Source of the DNA: CAYGTS01 sp964352905
Lineage (GTDB): Bacteria > Pseudomonadota > Gammaproteobacteria > JAHCLG01
DNA: 10,183 nucleotides
Assembly: GCA_964352905.1 (NCBI GenBank)
Contig: CAYGTS010000097.1
Coordinates: 1 to 10,183, forward strand
Reading direction: 5' to 3'
Made by a program: the position numbers and the translations under genes. The stretch's first letter is position 1, and every line of letters starts with the position of its first letter. A model generated the notes under the pieces. The model ran no database searches and was not told where the DNA came from. It saw only the letters and a program-made list of their open reading frames with translations. Below are positions 1-5,789 of the stretch, piece after piece.

Positions 1-55
1 TTTCGCCGTTTTTAGCCCAAATATGGGCGTTCCCATCTACATGGTGAATAGTTAC
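1..55 (+). repeat. MITE-like element, copy 1 (right end only)
   Basis: This is the right end of the repeat family seen complete at 5612-5789. It shares the CGCCGTTTTTAGCCC arm, the small GCCCA-AATA-TGGGC hairpin, GCGTTCCC, and a terminal GTTAC at 51-55. The last 15 bases differ from the main copies (GGTGAATAGTTAC instead of AGTGAGTAGTTAC), so it belongs to a divergent subgroup that resembles the partial copy at 10135. The left end lies outside the window, so its target duplication (right side would be TAAATTTT, 56-63) cannot be checked. Confidence 0.85.
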
Positions 56-81
56 TAAATTTTTCATTCAATTATAACAAT

Positions 82-87
82 AAGGAG
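82..87 (+). promoter_or_regulatory. Ribosome binding site of the Ser/Gln-rich gene
   Basis: AAGGAG lies six bases before the ATG at 94, a near-ideal Shine-Dalgarno sequence. It supports this start and argues that the unusual low-complexity ORF is really translated. A TATAAC at 73-78 could be a -10 box, but no good -35 is seen, so transcription may come from the MITE immediately upstream, whose internal promoter would lie outside the window. Confidence 0.75.
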
Positions 88-93
88 TGAATC

Positions 94-987
94 ATGCTTT
101 CTCTTCAAGATAGTTTTATAGTTAATATTCCCATATCTCCTTTGGGAGATAACTCTCGTGACTCTGTTGGTGTTATTCAAGGGATAGAAAATTTTTTTAT
201 TGAGAGGTCTTTCCCCCTTCCTGAGTGTTTTAAAAATATTTCAGAGGGAGCTGCTGTAAACATTACACAACAAGACATACCTGAGTATTATGATGCTTTT
301 AAAATTTTTTGCACTCAAGAGGAACTGACTCTGCCGCCGTTATCCCTCGGCCTTGATAGGAGCTCAGGATTGAATACACCGTCATCACCATACCCAACTT
401 CAACTCCAACTCAATTAGGGCATATTCTTAGCCCTACTGATCCTGTGCGGCAACTTGTCTCTGCTAGTAGTAGTAGCAGTAGTAGCAGTAGTGTCCCAGA
501 TTGTCGGCCACCTTCTCCTCCTGTCTTGCCATCTTCTTTTTTTAATAAAAGATGGGATGCTGCTGCCAAAACATGTAAACAACCTGAAAAATCAGCTGAA
601 TCTGATGATAGTGATAACCAAGAAAAACCAACAGGGGGCCAGGCATCCGGAGAAAAAAATAAGAAGAGAAAGGATAACCCAGGGCAAGAACACATTCGGG
701 TACTAACACAAGAGAATAAAGAATGCCAAGCTCGCATTCAAGAACTAACACAACAGAATGAACAACACCAAGTTCGCTTTCAAGAACTAACAAAACAGAA
801 TGAACAACACCAAGCTCACATTCAAGCACTAAGCCAACAGCTACAGGTTTACCAACAATACGTTGGACATCATCTAGCACAACTGCTACAACTGCTACAA
901 CAACAACCACAACCACAACAGCAGCAGCAACAGCAACAACCACCACAACAGCAGCAACAACAGCAGCAGCAACCACGACCGCGATAA
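94..987 (+). CDS. Ser/Gln-rich coiled-coil protein of unknown function, eukaryote-like
   Basis: I do not recognise a family. Residues 1-90 look like an ordinary folded or semi-folded segment with no signal peptide or membrane helix. Residues 90-180 are Pro/Ser/Thr-rich and include a run of nine Ser (125-133). A basic cluster KNKKRK at 188-193 resembles a nuclear-localisation motif. Residues 198-249 form about 3.7 copies of a 14-residue (two-heptad) repeat, roughly Q-x-x-I-Q-E-L-T-Q-Q-N-E-Q-H, predicted to make a coiled coil. Residues 269-293 are almost all Gln with a few Pro, followed by PRPR. The composition is unlike the neighbouring genes. A strong RBS precedes the gene and a hairpin terminator follows, so it looks like a monocistronic, functional gene. 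By analogy with secreted effectors of amoeba-infecting bacteria it could act inside a host cell; that is inference from architecture only. No C-terminal secretion signal can be verified. Confidence 0.75.
   Translation: MLSLQDSFIVNIPISPLGDNSRDSVGVIQGIENFFIERSFPLPECFKNISEGAAVNITQQDIPEYYDAFKIFCTQEELTLPPLSLGLDRSSGLNTPSSPYPTSTPTQLGHILSPTDPVRQLVSASSSSSSSSSVPDCRPPSPPVLPSSFFNKRWDAAAKTCKQPEKSAESDDSDNQEKPTGGQASGEKNKKRKDNPGQEHIRVLTQENKECQARIQELTQQNEQHQVRFQELTKQNEQHQAHIQALSQQLQVYQQYVGHHLAQLLQLLQQQPQPQQQQQQQQPPQQQQQQQQQPRPR
466..492 (+). repeat. AGT/AGC trinucleotide tract encoding nine serines
   Basis: Nine consecutive in-frame AGT or AGC codons form a coding microsatellite in the Ser/Gln-rich gene. Changes by whole triplets would alter Ser-tract length without a frameshift. 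Confidence 0.9.
685..840 (+). repeat. Four tandem 42-bp units (last one partial) encoding the coiled coil
   Basis: Units start at 685, 727, 769 and 811, the last about 30 bases long. The two middle units are nearly identical (each ends CAGAATGAACAACAC); the outer ones are more diverged. Each encodes two heptads with hydrophobic residues at coiled-coil core positions, so the repeat grew by duplication while keeping heptad register. Confidence 0.88.
898..972 (+). repeat. CAA/CAG-rich tract encoding polyglutamine with interspersed proline
   Basis: The tract mixes CAA and CAG codons with occasional CCA and encodes Gln runs of eight and nine split by Pro. The mixed codons make it less slippery than a pure CAG run, though length variation between strains would be expected. 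Confidence 0.9.
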
Positions 988-997
988 CTTTGCGAAC

Positions 998-1034
998 AGT
1001 GTCATTTTTTTCATGGGAAGAGTGACACTTTTTT
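998..1034 (+). terminator. Rho-independent terminator after the Ser/Gln-rich gene
   Basis: A 7-bp stem AGTGTCA (998-1004) / TGACACT (1023-1029) with an 18-base loop is followed by a T-run ending at 1034. It lies 11 bases after the stop codon. A T-run in the loop means the reverse strand could also use it, but the forward direction fits the gene. Confidence 0.7.
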
Positions 1035-1165
1035 AAATAAGGGACTTTAAACTCACAGCACAATCGTTTTACAATGCTTATCAATCACATCAACAACATA
1101 CTGGTTTAGCGGTAAATGTAATGTTTCTTGCTGCCAATTTTTTGTTGATGCAAAAATACATTTAA
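1035..1165. other. Unassigned stretch, possible gene remnant
   Basis: No intact gene is visible. On the minus strand about 36 codons are open, ending in a stop near 1047, and include the peptide NWQQETLHLPLNQYVVDV, which has protein-like composition but which I cannot assign. In another minus frame, removing the neighbouring MITE creates a short ORF starting at the end of the HTH gene and reading MNNFSNLNVFLHQQKIG before a stop; this loosely resembles the N-terminus of HipA-type proteins. Both readings are weak. Confidence 0.3.
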
Positions 1166-1173
1166 ATTTGAGA

Positions 1174-1352
1174 GTATCTACTCACCCCGTTAGGCCAGTA
1201 TTTACCAAGAACGTTCAGATTTGGTTGATAAAAACGGCGAAAATATTTTTGAGAAAGCGCAGTTTATGAGTTATAAATGAGCATTTCGATAAAAGATTTT
1301 CGCCGTTTTTAGCCCAAAGATGGACGTTCCCTGCTACGGAGTGAGCAGTTAC
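1174..1352 (+). repeat. MITE-like element, copy 2 (complete, 8-bp target duplication)
   Basis: This 179-bp copy starts GTATCTACTCACC and ends GTGAGCAGTTAC. Perfect 8-bp direct repeats ATTTGAGA flank it at 1166-1173 and 1353-1360. It has the family hairpin arms (AAAAACGGCGAAAAT with its exact complement) and an internal promoter-like TTGAGA (1249-1254), 17-bp spacer, TATAAA (1272-1277). It lies two bases beyond the stop codon of the minus-strand HTH gene, so its internal promoter would read antisense into that gene. Confidence 0.93.
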
Positions 1353-1362
1353 ATTTGAGAAA

Positions 1363-1650
1363 TTATTCATCCTCATCCCCCAATTGATAAGCAGGCCTAT
1401 CCGGTGGGATATCGTTAATTAGGGCATGTACTGCAGTCAGATATTTTCTGGGAATTAACGTTAATTCTAAATTTAAAACGCGTGATAACGCGATAAAACT
1501 GCCGAGCGTTAAATTCACTTGCGCTTGTTCAAACTTAGAAATTTGGCTTTGCACGATGCCAGATTGCGCGCTCAATTCACGCTGGCTTAAGCCCTGTTGT
1601 TGGCGCGCTTGTTTGATTTGTTGCGCAAACAGTTCAATCGGGATAATCAT
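1363..1650 (-). CDS. HipB-like XRE-family HTH transcriptional regulator (orphan)
   Basis: The 95-residue protein is nearly all one Cro/C1-type HTH domain. Residues 5-60 contain QIKQARQQQGLSQRELS as helices 1-2, then SGIVQSQISKFEQ as the recognition-helix region. The acidic tail ends LGDEDE. Length and layout fit HipB-type antitoxins and repressors, which dimerise on an operator overlapping their own promoter. The start ATG at 1648-1650 has an upstream AGGA on the minus strand and an extended -10 (TGATATAAT) about 45 bases away. HipB genes are normally followed by an overlapping hipA or hipS/T toxin gene. Here a MITE begins within ten bases of the stop and no kinase gene follows, so this looks like an orphan. 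A stand-alone regulator is also possible. Confidence 0.82.
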   Translation of the reverse strand: MIIPIELFAQQIKQARQQQGLSQRELSAQSGIVQSQISKFEQAQVNLTLGSFIALSRVLNLELTLIPRKYLTAVHALINDIPPDRPAYQLGDEDE

Positions 1651-1694
1651 AGTGATATATATTCCTATATCAAAGTAAGGGTTTGATGTATTAA

Positions 1695-1703
1695 ATTATA
1701 TCA
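1695..1703 (-). promoter_or_regulatory. Extended -10 promoter of the HTH gene
   Basis: On the minus strand TGATATAAT combines a perfect -10 with the TG extension, about 45 bases upstream of the HTH start. A well-spaced -35 is absent, as is common for extended -10 promoters. An imperfect dyad (GATATA-N6-TATATC) at 1655-1672 lies between promoter and start and is a candidate operator. Confidence 0.5.
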
Positions 1704-1744
1704 CAACTGGTGTAAAAAGGAGGCAAGTTGTCAAAAGACTTTAT

Positions 1745-1798
1745 CTATCCGATACTGTCGTATAATATAAACTATAATTATACGATAGTATCGGATAG
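1745..1798. promoter_or_regulatory. 22-bp inverted repeat operator upstream of the first AAA ATPase
   Basis: Arms at 1745-1766 and 1777-1798 match at 21 of 22 positions around a 10-bp centre. The inner end of the left arm contains TATAAT (1761-1766), a consensus -10, and the right arm ends nine bases before the GTG start and contains its only SD-like sequence (GGATAGG). If transcription begins near 1773, the mRNA carries only the right arm, so this is more likely a DNA operator than an RNA hairpin. The same arrangement with a different sequence precedes the second ATPase at 4288. Confidence 0.75.
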
Positions 1799-1806
1799 GT
1801 AACGCG

Positions 1807-2973
1807 GTGAACATAGAGCAAGTTTTTTATGAATATAATCCGTGGTGGGAAGAGTCATATCAATTAGGTTCCATTATTAAGCGCGATGTCATTTTAGCTA
1901 AGTTATATCCATTGCTAGCAACGCGTGATGTTATCATGCTTACGGGGTTAAGGCGCGTTGGTAAAACGGTGATCATGCGGTGCTTGATTGACTATCTCAT
2001 TAATGTCAAAGCAATATTACCGCAACACTGTTTTTATATTAGTTTAGACGATTATTTATTAACGCATTATTCGTTAGTGGATATTGTGAATGAATACCGT
2101 AAAATTCATGGTATTTCAGTCAAGCAAAAAATCTATGTTTTTTTAGATGAAATTACTTATGTTGAAAATTTTCAAATTCAATTAAAAAATTTCTATGACA
2201 AACAAGTTATAAAATGTATTGTTTCCTCTTCCAGCAGTTCGATTCTTAAAGATGATAGTGCTCACTTAACCGGTAGAAAACGTGTCATCGAAATTAACCC
2301 ACTTGATTTTAGCGAGTATCTCACTTTTAAAAAAATTAAATTAGCCAAAGCAGATCGTGCGCTATTAGAAAATCACTTTCTTGATTATATGCAAGTTGGT
2401 GGCATGCCGGAGTATGTGTTACATCAGGAACGAGAATATTTAGTCAATTTGATCGATGATATTCTGATGAAAGATATCGTTGCATTTCATAAAATTCGTA
2501 ACCCGAGTATTATTAAAGATTATTTCATGTTATTAATGGAGCGCGCAGGCAAACAAATCAGTAGTAATAAAATCGCACGTATTTTACAAATATCGCCAGA
2601 TACAGCGAGTCGCTATTTAAACATGTTTGAAGAAACTTATTTAATTCATTTAATTTCACGCCATGGTAAAACTAATGAACAATTATTGTCTGCAAAAAAA
2701 GTGTATGCAACCGATTTAGGTATGCGTAACATCATTGTTGGTTTCCGCGATAAGGGGGCAATTTTTGAAAATCTGGTATTTATGAAAATTAAAGATCAAA
2801 AGCCCCAATATGTTTATGAAAATGGCCAAGAAATTGATTTTTATTTTAATGACACTTTATTAGAAGCTAAATTTCAATGTGATTTAGAAGGCAAACAGCT
2901 CGGCTTGTTTAATGATTTTAACAGTAAACAAAAGCTGCTTGTCAGAAATTGTTTTGATTTAGAAAATATTTAA
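1807..2973 (+). CDS. AAA_14/DUF4143 family ATPase with HTH and PD-(D/E)XK-like C-terminus
   Basis: The 388-residue protein has an N-terminal P-loop ATPase: Walker A GLRRVGKT (47-54), Walker B VFLDE (111-115), a Ser-rich sensor strand near 140-145 and a likely arginine finger at LTGR (154-157). GGMPEY (198-203) is typical of the family. A winged-helix segment (about 251-280, ISSNKIARILQISPDTASRY) follows. The C-terminus carries E342-x-D344 and E353-A-K355, matching a PD-(D/E)XK nuclease-type core. These ATPases are widespread in bacteria and archaea and their cellular role is mostly unknown. The GTG start is chosen because the family N-terminus (NPWW) follows directly and a GGATAGG lies just upstream. 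rocD follows after 44 bp and may be co-transcribed. The gene appears intact. Confidence 0.88.
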   Translation: MNIEQVFYEYNPWWEESYQLGSIIKRDVILAKLYPLLATRDVIMLTGLRRVGKTVIMRCLIDYLINVKAILPQHCFYISLDDYLLTHYSLVDIVNEYRKIHGISVKQKIYVFLDEITYVENFQIQLKNFYDKQVIKCIVSSSSSSILKDDSAHLTGRKRVIEINPLDFSEYLTFKKIKLAKADRALLENHFLDYMQVGGMPEYVLHQEREYLVNLIDDILMKDIVAFHKIRNPSIIKDYFMLLMERAGKQISSNKIARILQISPDTASRYLNMFEETYLIHLISRHGKTNEQLLSAKKVYATDLGMRNIIVGFRDKGAIFENLVFMKIKDQKPQYVYENGQEIDFYFNDTLLEAKFQCDLEGKQLGLFNDFNSKQKLLVRNCFDLENI

Positions 2974-3017
2974 CGCTAAGATAACAAACTATTTCCCATG
3001 CCAAAAAGGAAAACCCT

Positions 3018-4214
3018 ATGCAAGACGTTATAGCAATCGAACAACAATACGGTGCGCATCACTACAAGCCGTTACCGGTTGTGTTAACGCGCGGTGAAGG
3101 TGTTTATGTTTGGGATGAAAATGACAAACGTTACATCGATATGATGAGCGCGTATTCAGCATTGAGCCATGGTCATTGCAATCCACGTTTGGTAAAAGTA
3201 TTAACCGCACAAGCACACAAATTAAACGTGGTTTCGCGTGCTTTTTATTCTGATAAATTAGCCCCTTTTTTGCAAAAAGCGTGCCAAATGATGAAAATGG
3301 ATATGGCTTTGCCAATGAATACCGGCGCTGAAGCGGTTGAAACTGCACTCAAGGCAGTGCGTAAATGGGCTTATACAGTTAAAGGGGTGCAAAATGATCA
3401 AGCTGAAATTATTGTGTGCCAAAATAATTTTCATGGTAGAACTATTTCCATTGTGGCGTTTTCATCGGAAGAAAAATACAAAGCCGGTTTTGGTCCGTTT
3501 CCCGCCGGTTTTAAAATCATTCCCTATAACGATGCAGAAGCTTTACGCAAAGCTATCACCAAAAATACCGCAGCATTTTTAGTTGAGCCGATCCAAGGTG
3601 AAGCCGGTATTTTAGTACCAGATAAGGGTTATCTAGCCAAGGCAGCTGAAATTTGTCGTGAAAATAATGTCTTATTTATTTGTGATGAAATTCAAACCGG
3701 CTTAGGCCGCACCGGCAAATTATTAGCATGCCTTCACGATGAGGTACAACCTGATGGTGTTATTTTAGGCAAGGCTTTAGGTGGTGGTTTATTACCCGTG
3801 TCACTGTTTTTGGCGCGAGCTGAAGTCATGAATGTTTTCACACCGGGCGATCACGGTAGTACGTTTGGGGGTAATCCGCTGGCGGCAAGTGTTGCCTTAG
3901 AAGCTTTGAACATTATCGAGCAAGACAAGTTAGCTGAAAAAGCCGCCGAGCAGGGTGAGTATTTTATGACGCAGTTGCGCAAAATTGCCAAATCACCGGT
4001 GACTAATATTCGCGGTAAGGGATTACTGATAGGCATGGATATCGATGCTAATGTCACAACAGCACGTGATGTGTGTTTACGTTTGATGAAGCAAGGATTA
4101 TTAAGCAAAGAAACCCATGATACCGTGGTGCGGCTTGCACCACCACTTGTGATCAACAAACAACAAATCGATGATGCTGTGGCGATGTTAGAAAGCGTGT
4201 TAGCGGAATATTGA
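3018..4214 (+). CDS. rocD: Ornithine aminotransferase (ornithine--oxo-acid transaminase)
   Basis: This PLP enzyme transfers the delta-amino group of ornithine to 2-oxoglutarate, giving glutamate semialdehyde and glutamate, and so links arginine breakdown to proline and glutamate. The 398-residue length is normal for bacterial OAT. Visible fold-type I class III landmarks are NTGAEA (101-106) for phosphate binding, CDEIQTG with Asp223 for the PLP nitrogen, and GKALGGG with Lys252 as the Schiff-base lysine. Tyr46 (SAYSA), Arg141 (FHGRT) and Glu195 (EPIQGEAG) correspond to the substrate residues that separate OAT from acetylornithine or GABA aminotransferases. AAAGGAAAA just before the ATG is a good RBS. 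The gene sits between two unrelated AAA_14 ATPases, with no urea-cycle or proline gene in view, so it may serve ornithine scavenged from a host. The enzyme is cytoplasmic and appears intact. Confidence 0.95.
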   Translation: MQDVIAIEQQYGAHHYKPLPVVLTRGEGVYVWDENDKRYIDMMSAYSALSHGHCNPRLVKVLTAQAHKLNVVSRAFYSDKLAPFLQKACQMMKMDMALPMNTGAEAVETALKAVRKWAYTVKGVQNDQAEIIVCQNNFHGRTISIVAFSSEEKYKAGFGPFPAGFKIIPYNDAEALRKAITKNTAAFLVEPIQGEAGILVPDKGYLAKAAEICRENNVLFICDEIQTGLGRTGKLLACLHDEVQPDGVILGKALGGGLLPVSLFLARAEVMNVFTPGDHGSTFGGNPLAASVALEALNIIEQDKLAEKAAEQGEYFMTQLRKIAKSPVTNIRGKGLLIGMDIDANVTTARDVCLRLMKQGLLSKETHDTVVRLAPPLVINKQQIDDAVAMLESVLAEY

Positions 4215-4224
4215 CGCTAAGTGC

Positions 4225-4285
4225 TTGAAATTTTCAAATTAACCTGTATATTTGAAAGGCATCCTTTGAAAAATACAGGTTAATT
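4225..4285 (+). promoter_or_regulatory. Promoter with 23-bp inverted repeat upstream of the second AAA ATPase
   Basis: TTGAAA (4225-4230), a 16-bp spacer and TATATT (4247-4252) make a plausible sigma70 promoter. An inverted repeat with arms 4237-4259 and 4263-4285 (21 of 23 positions matching, 3-bp centre) covers the -10 and probable start point and ends two bases before the ATG. The only SD-like sequence (AGG, 4277-4279) lies in its right arm. A protein bound here would block RNA polymerase. The arm sequence is unrelated to the palindrome at 1745-1798. Confidence 0.75.
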
Positions 4286-4287
4286 GA

Positions 4288-5523
4288 ATGCAACAGCAAC
4301 CCTTTCAACGCAATATTCTCGGTTATGTGCGGCAGTTATTACAACATTACCCCATCGTGGCCATCATTGGTGCGCGACAAGTCGGCAAAACAACCTTAGC
4401 AAAATTAGCAGCCCCTAATTGGCTTTATATCGATTTAGAAAAAGCCAGTGATTATGATCGTCTAAGCCATGATCCAGAATTTTTTTTCCAGCAACAGAGT
4501 GAACACGTTATTTTTGACGAAGCGCAACAACTGCCAGCACTTTTTACCGTGTTAAGAAGTGTGGTTGATGAATACCGTCAACAAAAAAATCGCTTTATCT
4601 TAACTGGTTCTAGCAGTCTTGAATTATTGGATAATATTTCAGAAAGTTTAGCGGGCAGAATTGCGATTATTGAGCTGGGTACGCTAAAAGCCAATGAATA
4701 TTATCATAAACCGTTAAGTCCGTTGTATGAAATATTGCAGCAAGCTTCTCCACAACAACACTTGGCAGAACTGCGCCCGCAATTATCAGTAGCAGAAATT
4801 CAACAATGTTGGTTTAAAGGTGGTTATCCGGAGCCTTTGTTAGAGAATGAACATTTTTATCAAGAATGGATGACCGATTATCAAGCGGCTTATGTTAATC
4901 GTGATGTGGCAAGACTCTTTCCTAAGTTAAATAAAGTGGCTTATCGTCGCTTTATTAGCATGCTAGGAAAGTTATCCAGTAGCATTATCAATAAAAGTGA
5001 TTTAGCGCGTTCGATTGGGGTGACGCAACCTACTATCAGTGAGTATTTGGGCATTGCCAATGGCACTTTTTTATGGCGTCAATTAAACAGTTTTGAAAAA
5101 AGTAGCAGTAAAAGCATTGTCAAAATGCCGCGTGGACACATTCGTGATAGCGGATTGTTGCATCATCTGTTGCACATCAATAGCCTAGAAAGTTTACAAG
5201 GTGATCCCATTGCTGGTTTTTCATTTGAAGCGTTTGTGATTGAAGAAATTCTCAAGGGTTTGCAAGATGCGCGTCTGCGCCATGTTGACGCTTATTATTA
5301 TCGTACGCGCAGTGGCGCTGAAATTGACTTAATTTTGCAAGGACCGTTTGGGATCTTACCCATTGAAATTAAATATGGTTCACAAGTATATCGTTCGCAA
5401 TTACGCAGTTTACAAGATTTTATTGAATCCAATCAATTACCCTTTGGGATTGTGGTTAATCAATCACAACAAGTACTGTGGTTAACCGATCAAATTATCC
5501 AAATTCCTGTGGGGTGTTTGTGA
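4288..5523 (+). CDS. AAA_14/DUF4143 family ATPase (GARQVGKT subgroup)
   Basis: The 411-residue protein has Walker A GARQVGKTT (28-36), Walker B VIFDEA (74-79), a sensor-like LTGSSS (105-110) and an arginine-finger candidate in LAGR (121-124). The DUF4143 part includes KGGYPEP (177-183). A winged-helix segment at about 231-260 (KSDLARSIGVTQPTISEYL) is clear. E345-x-D347 and E360-I-K362 form a PD-(D/E)XK-like site near the C-terminus. It shares architecture but little sequence with the ATPase at 1807, so the two are distant family members rather than recent duplicates. It has its own promoter/palindrome. The exporter operon starts 52 bp after its stop. Cellular role unknown; a DNA-directed function is suggested only by the domains. 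Confidence 0.88.
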   Translation: MQQQPFQRNILGYVRQLLQHYPIVAIIGARQVGKTTLAKLAAPNWLYIDLEKASDYDRLSHDPEFFFQQQSEHVIFDEAQQLPALFTVLRSVVDEYRQQKNRFILTGSSSLELLDNISESLAGRIAIIELGTLKANEYYHKPLSPLYEILQQASPQQHLAELRPQLSVAEIQQCWFKGGYPEPLLENEHFYQEWMTDYQAAYVNRDVARLFPKLNKVAYRRFISMLGKLSSSIINKSDLARSIGVTQPTISEYLGIANGTFLWRQLNSFEKSSSKSIVKMPRGHIRDSGLLHHLLHINSLESLQGDPIAGFSFEAFVIEEILKGLQDARLRHVDAYYYRTRSGAEIDLILQGPFGILPIEIKYGSQVYRSQLRSLQDFIESNQLPFGIVVNQSQQVLWLTDQIIQIPVGCL

Positions 5524-5611
5524 TTGTCCTAAACTTGGTTACAATGATTACAAACTAGCATAGGCAGTTATTTTGATGCAAAAGCGCATTTTTTTTATAT
5601 TAACTATTATC

Positions 5612-5789
5612 GTATCTGCTCACCCCCTTTAGCTTTATATTTACCAGAACGTTCAGATTTGGCGATAAAAACAGCGAAAATATTTTTGAGAAAGCGCAGT
5701 GTATGAGTTATACATGAGCATTTCGATAAAAGATTTTCGCTGTTTTTAGCCCAAATATGGGCGTTCCCTGCTACGGAGTGAGTAGTTAC
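5612..5789 (+). repeat. MITE-like element, copy 3 (complete, 8-bp target duplication, inside hlyD)
   Basis: This 178-bp copy runs from GTATCTGCTCACCCC to GTGAGTAGTTAC. Direct repeats CTATTATC at 5604-5611 and 5790-5797 are perfect. The left half (GAACGTTCAGATTTGG, then AAAAACAGCGAAAAT) pairs with the right half (ATTTTCGCTGTTTTT, then CCCAAATATGGGCGTTC), so the whole element is a long imperfect palindrome, with a central TGTAT/ATACA dyad. It encodes no protein, hence non-autonomous. No matching transposase is in the window. Confidence 0.96.
5686..5714 (+). promoter_or_regulatory. Promoter carried by the MITE
   Basis: TTGAGA (5686-5691), exactly 17 bases, then TATACA (5709-5714) fits sigma70 spacing. 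In this copy it points toward the disrupted hlyD and the ABC genes. The same pair occurs at 1249-1277 (with TATAAA), at 9838-9866, and on the minus strand at 9042-9014. Confidence 0.5.

Noticed and set aside
188..249. bZIP transcription factor domain in the Ser/Gln-rich protein
   Set aside because: A basic cluster precedes a coiled coil, but the conserved Asn/Arg spacing of a bZIP basic region is absent.
411..1084. Open frames on either strand overlapping the Ser/Gln-rich gene
   Set aside because: They are shadows of triplet-repeat DNA (runs of Leu, Val or Ala) and lack RBS or family features.
1745..1798. RNA attenuator hairpin for the first ATPase
   Set aside because: The likely -10 lies within the left arm, so the transcript would contain only the right arm; a DNA operator fits better.
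2972..4224. ACGCTAAG after both the first ATPase gene and rocD
   Set aside because: Only 8 bases are shared, with no conserved flanks; probably chance.
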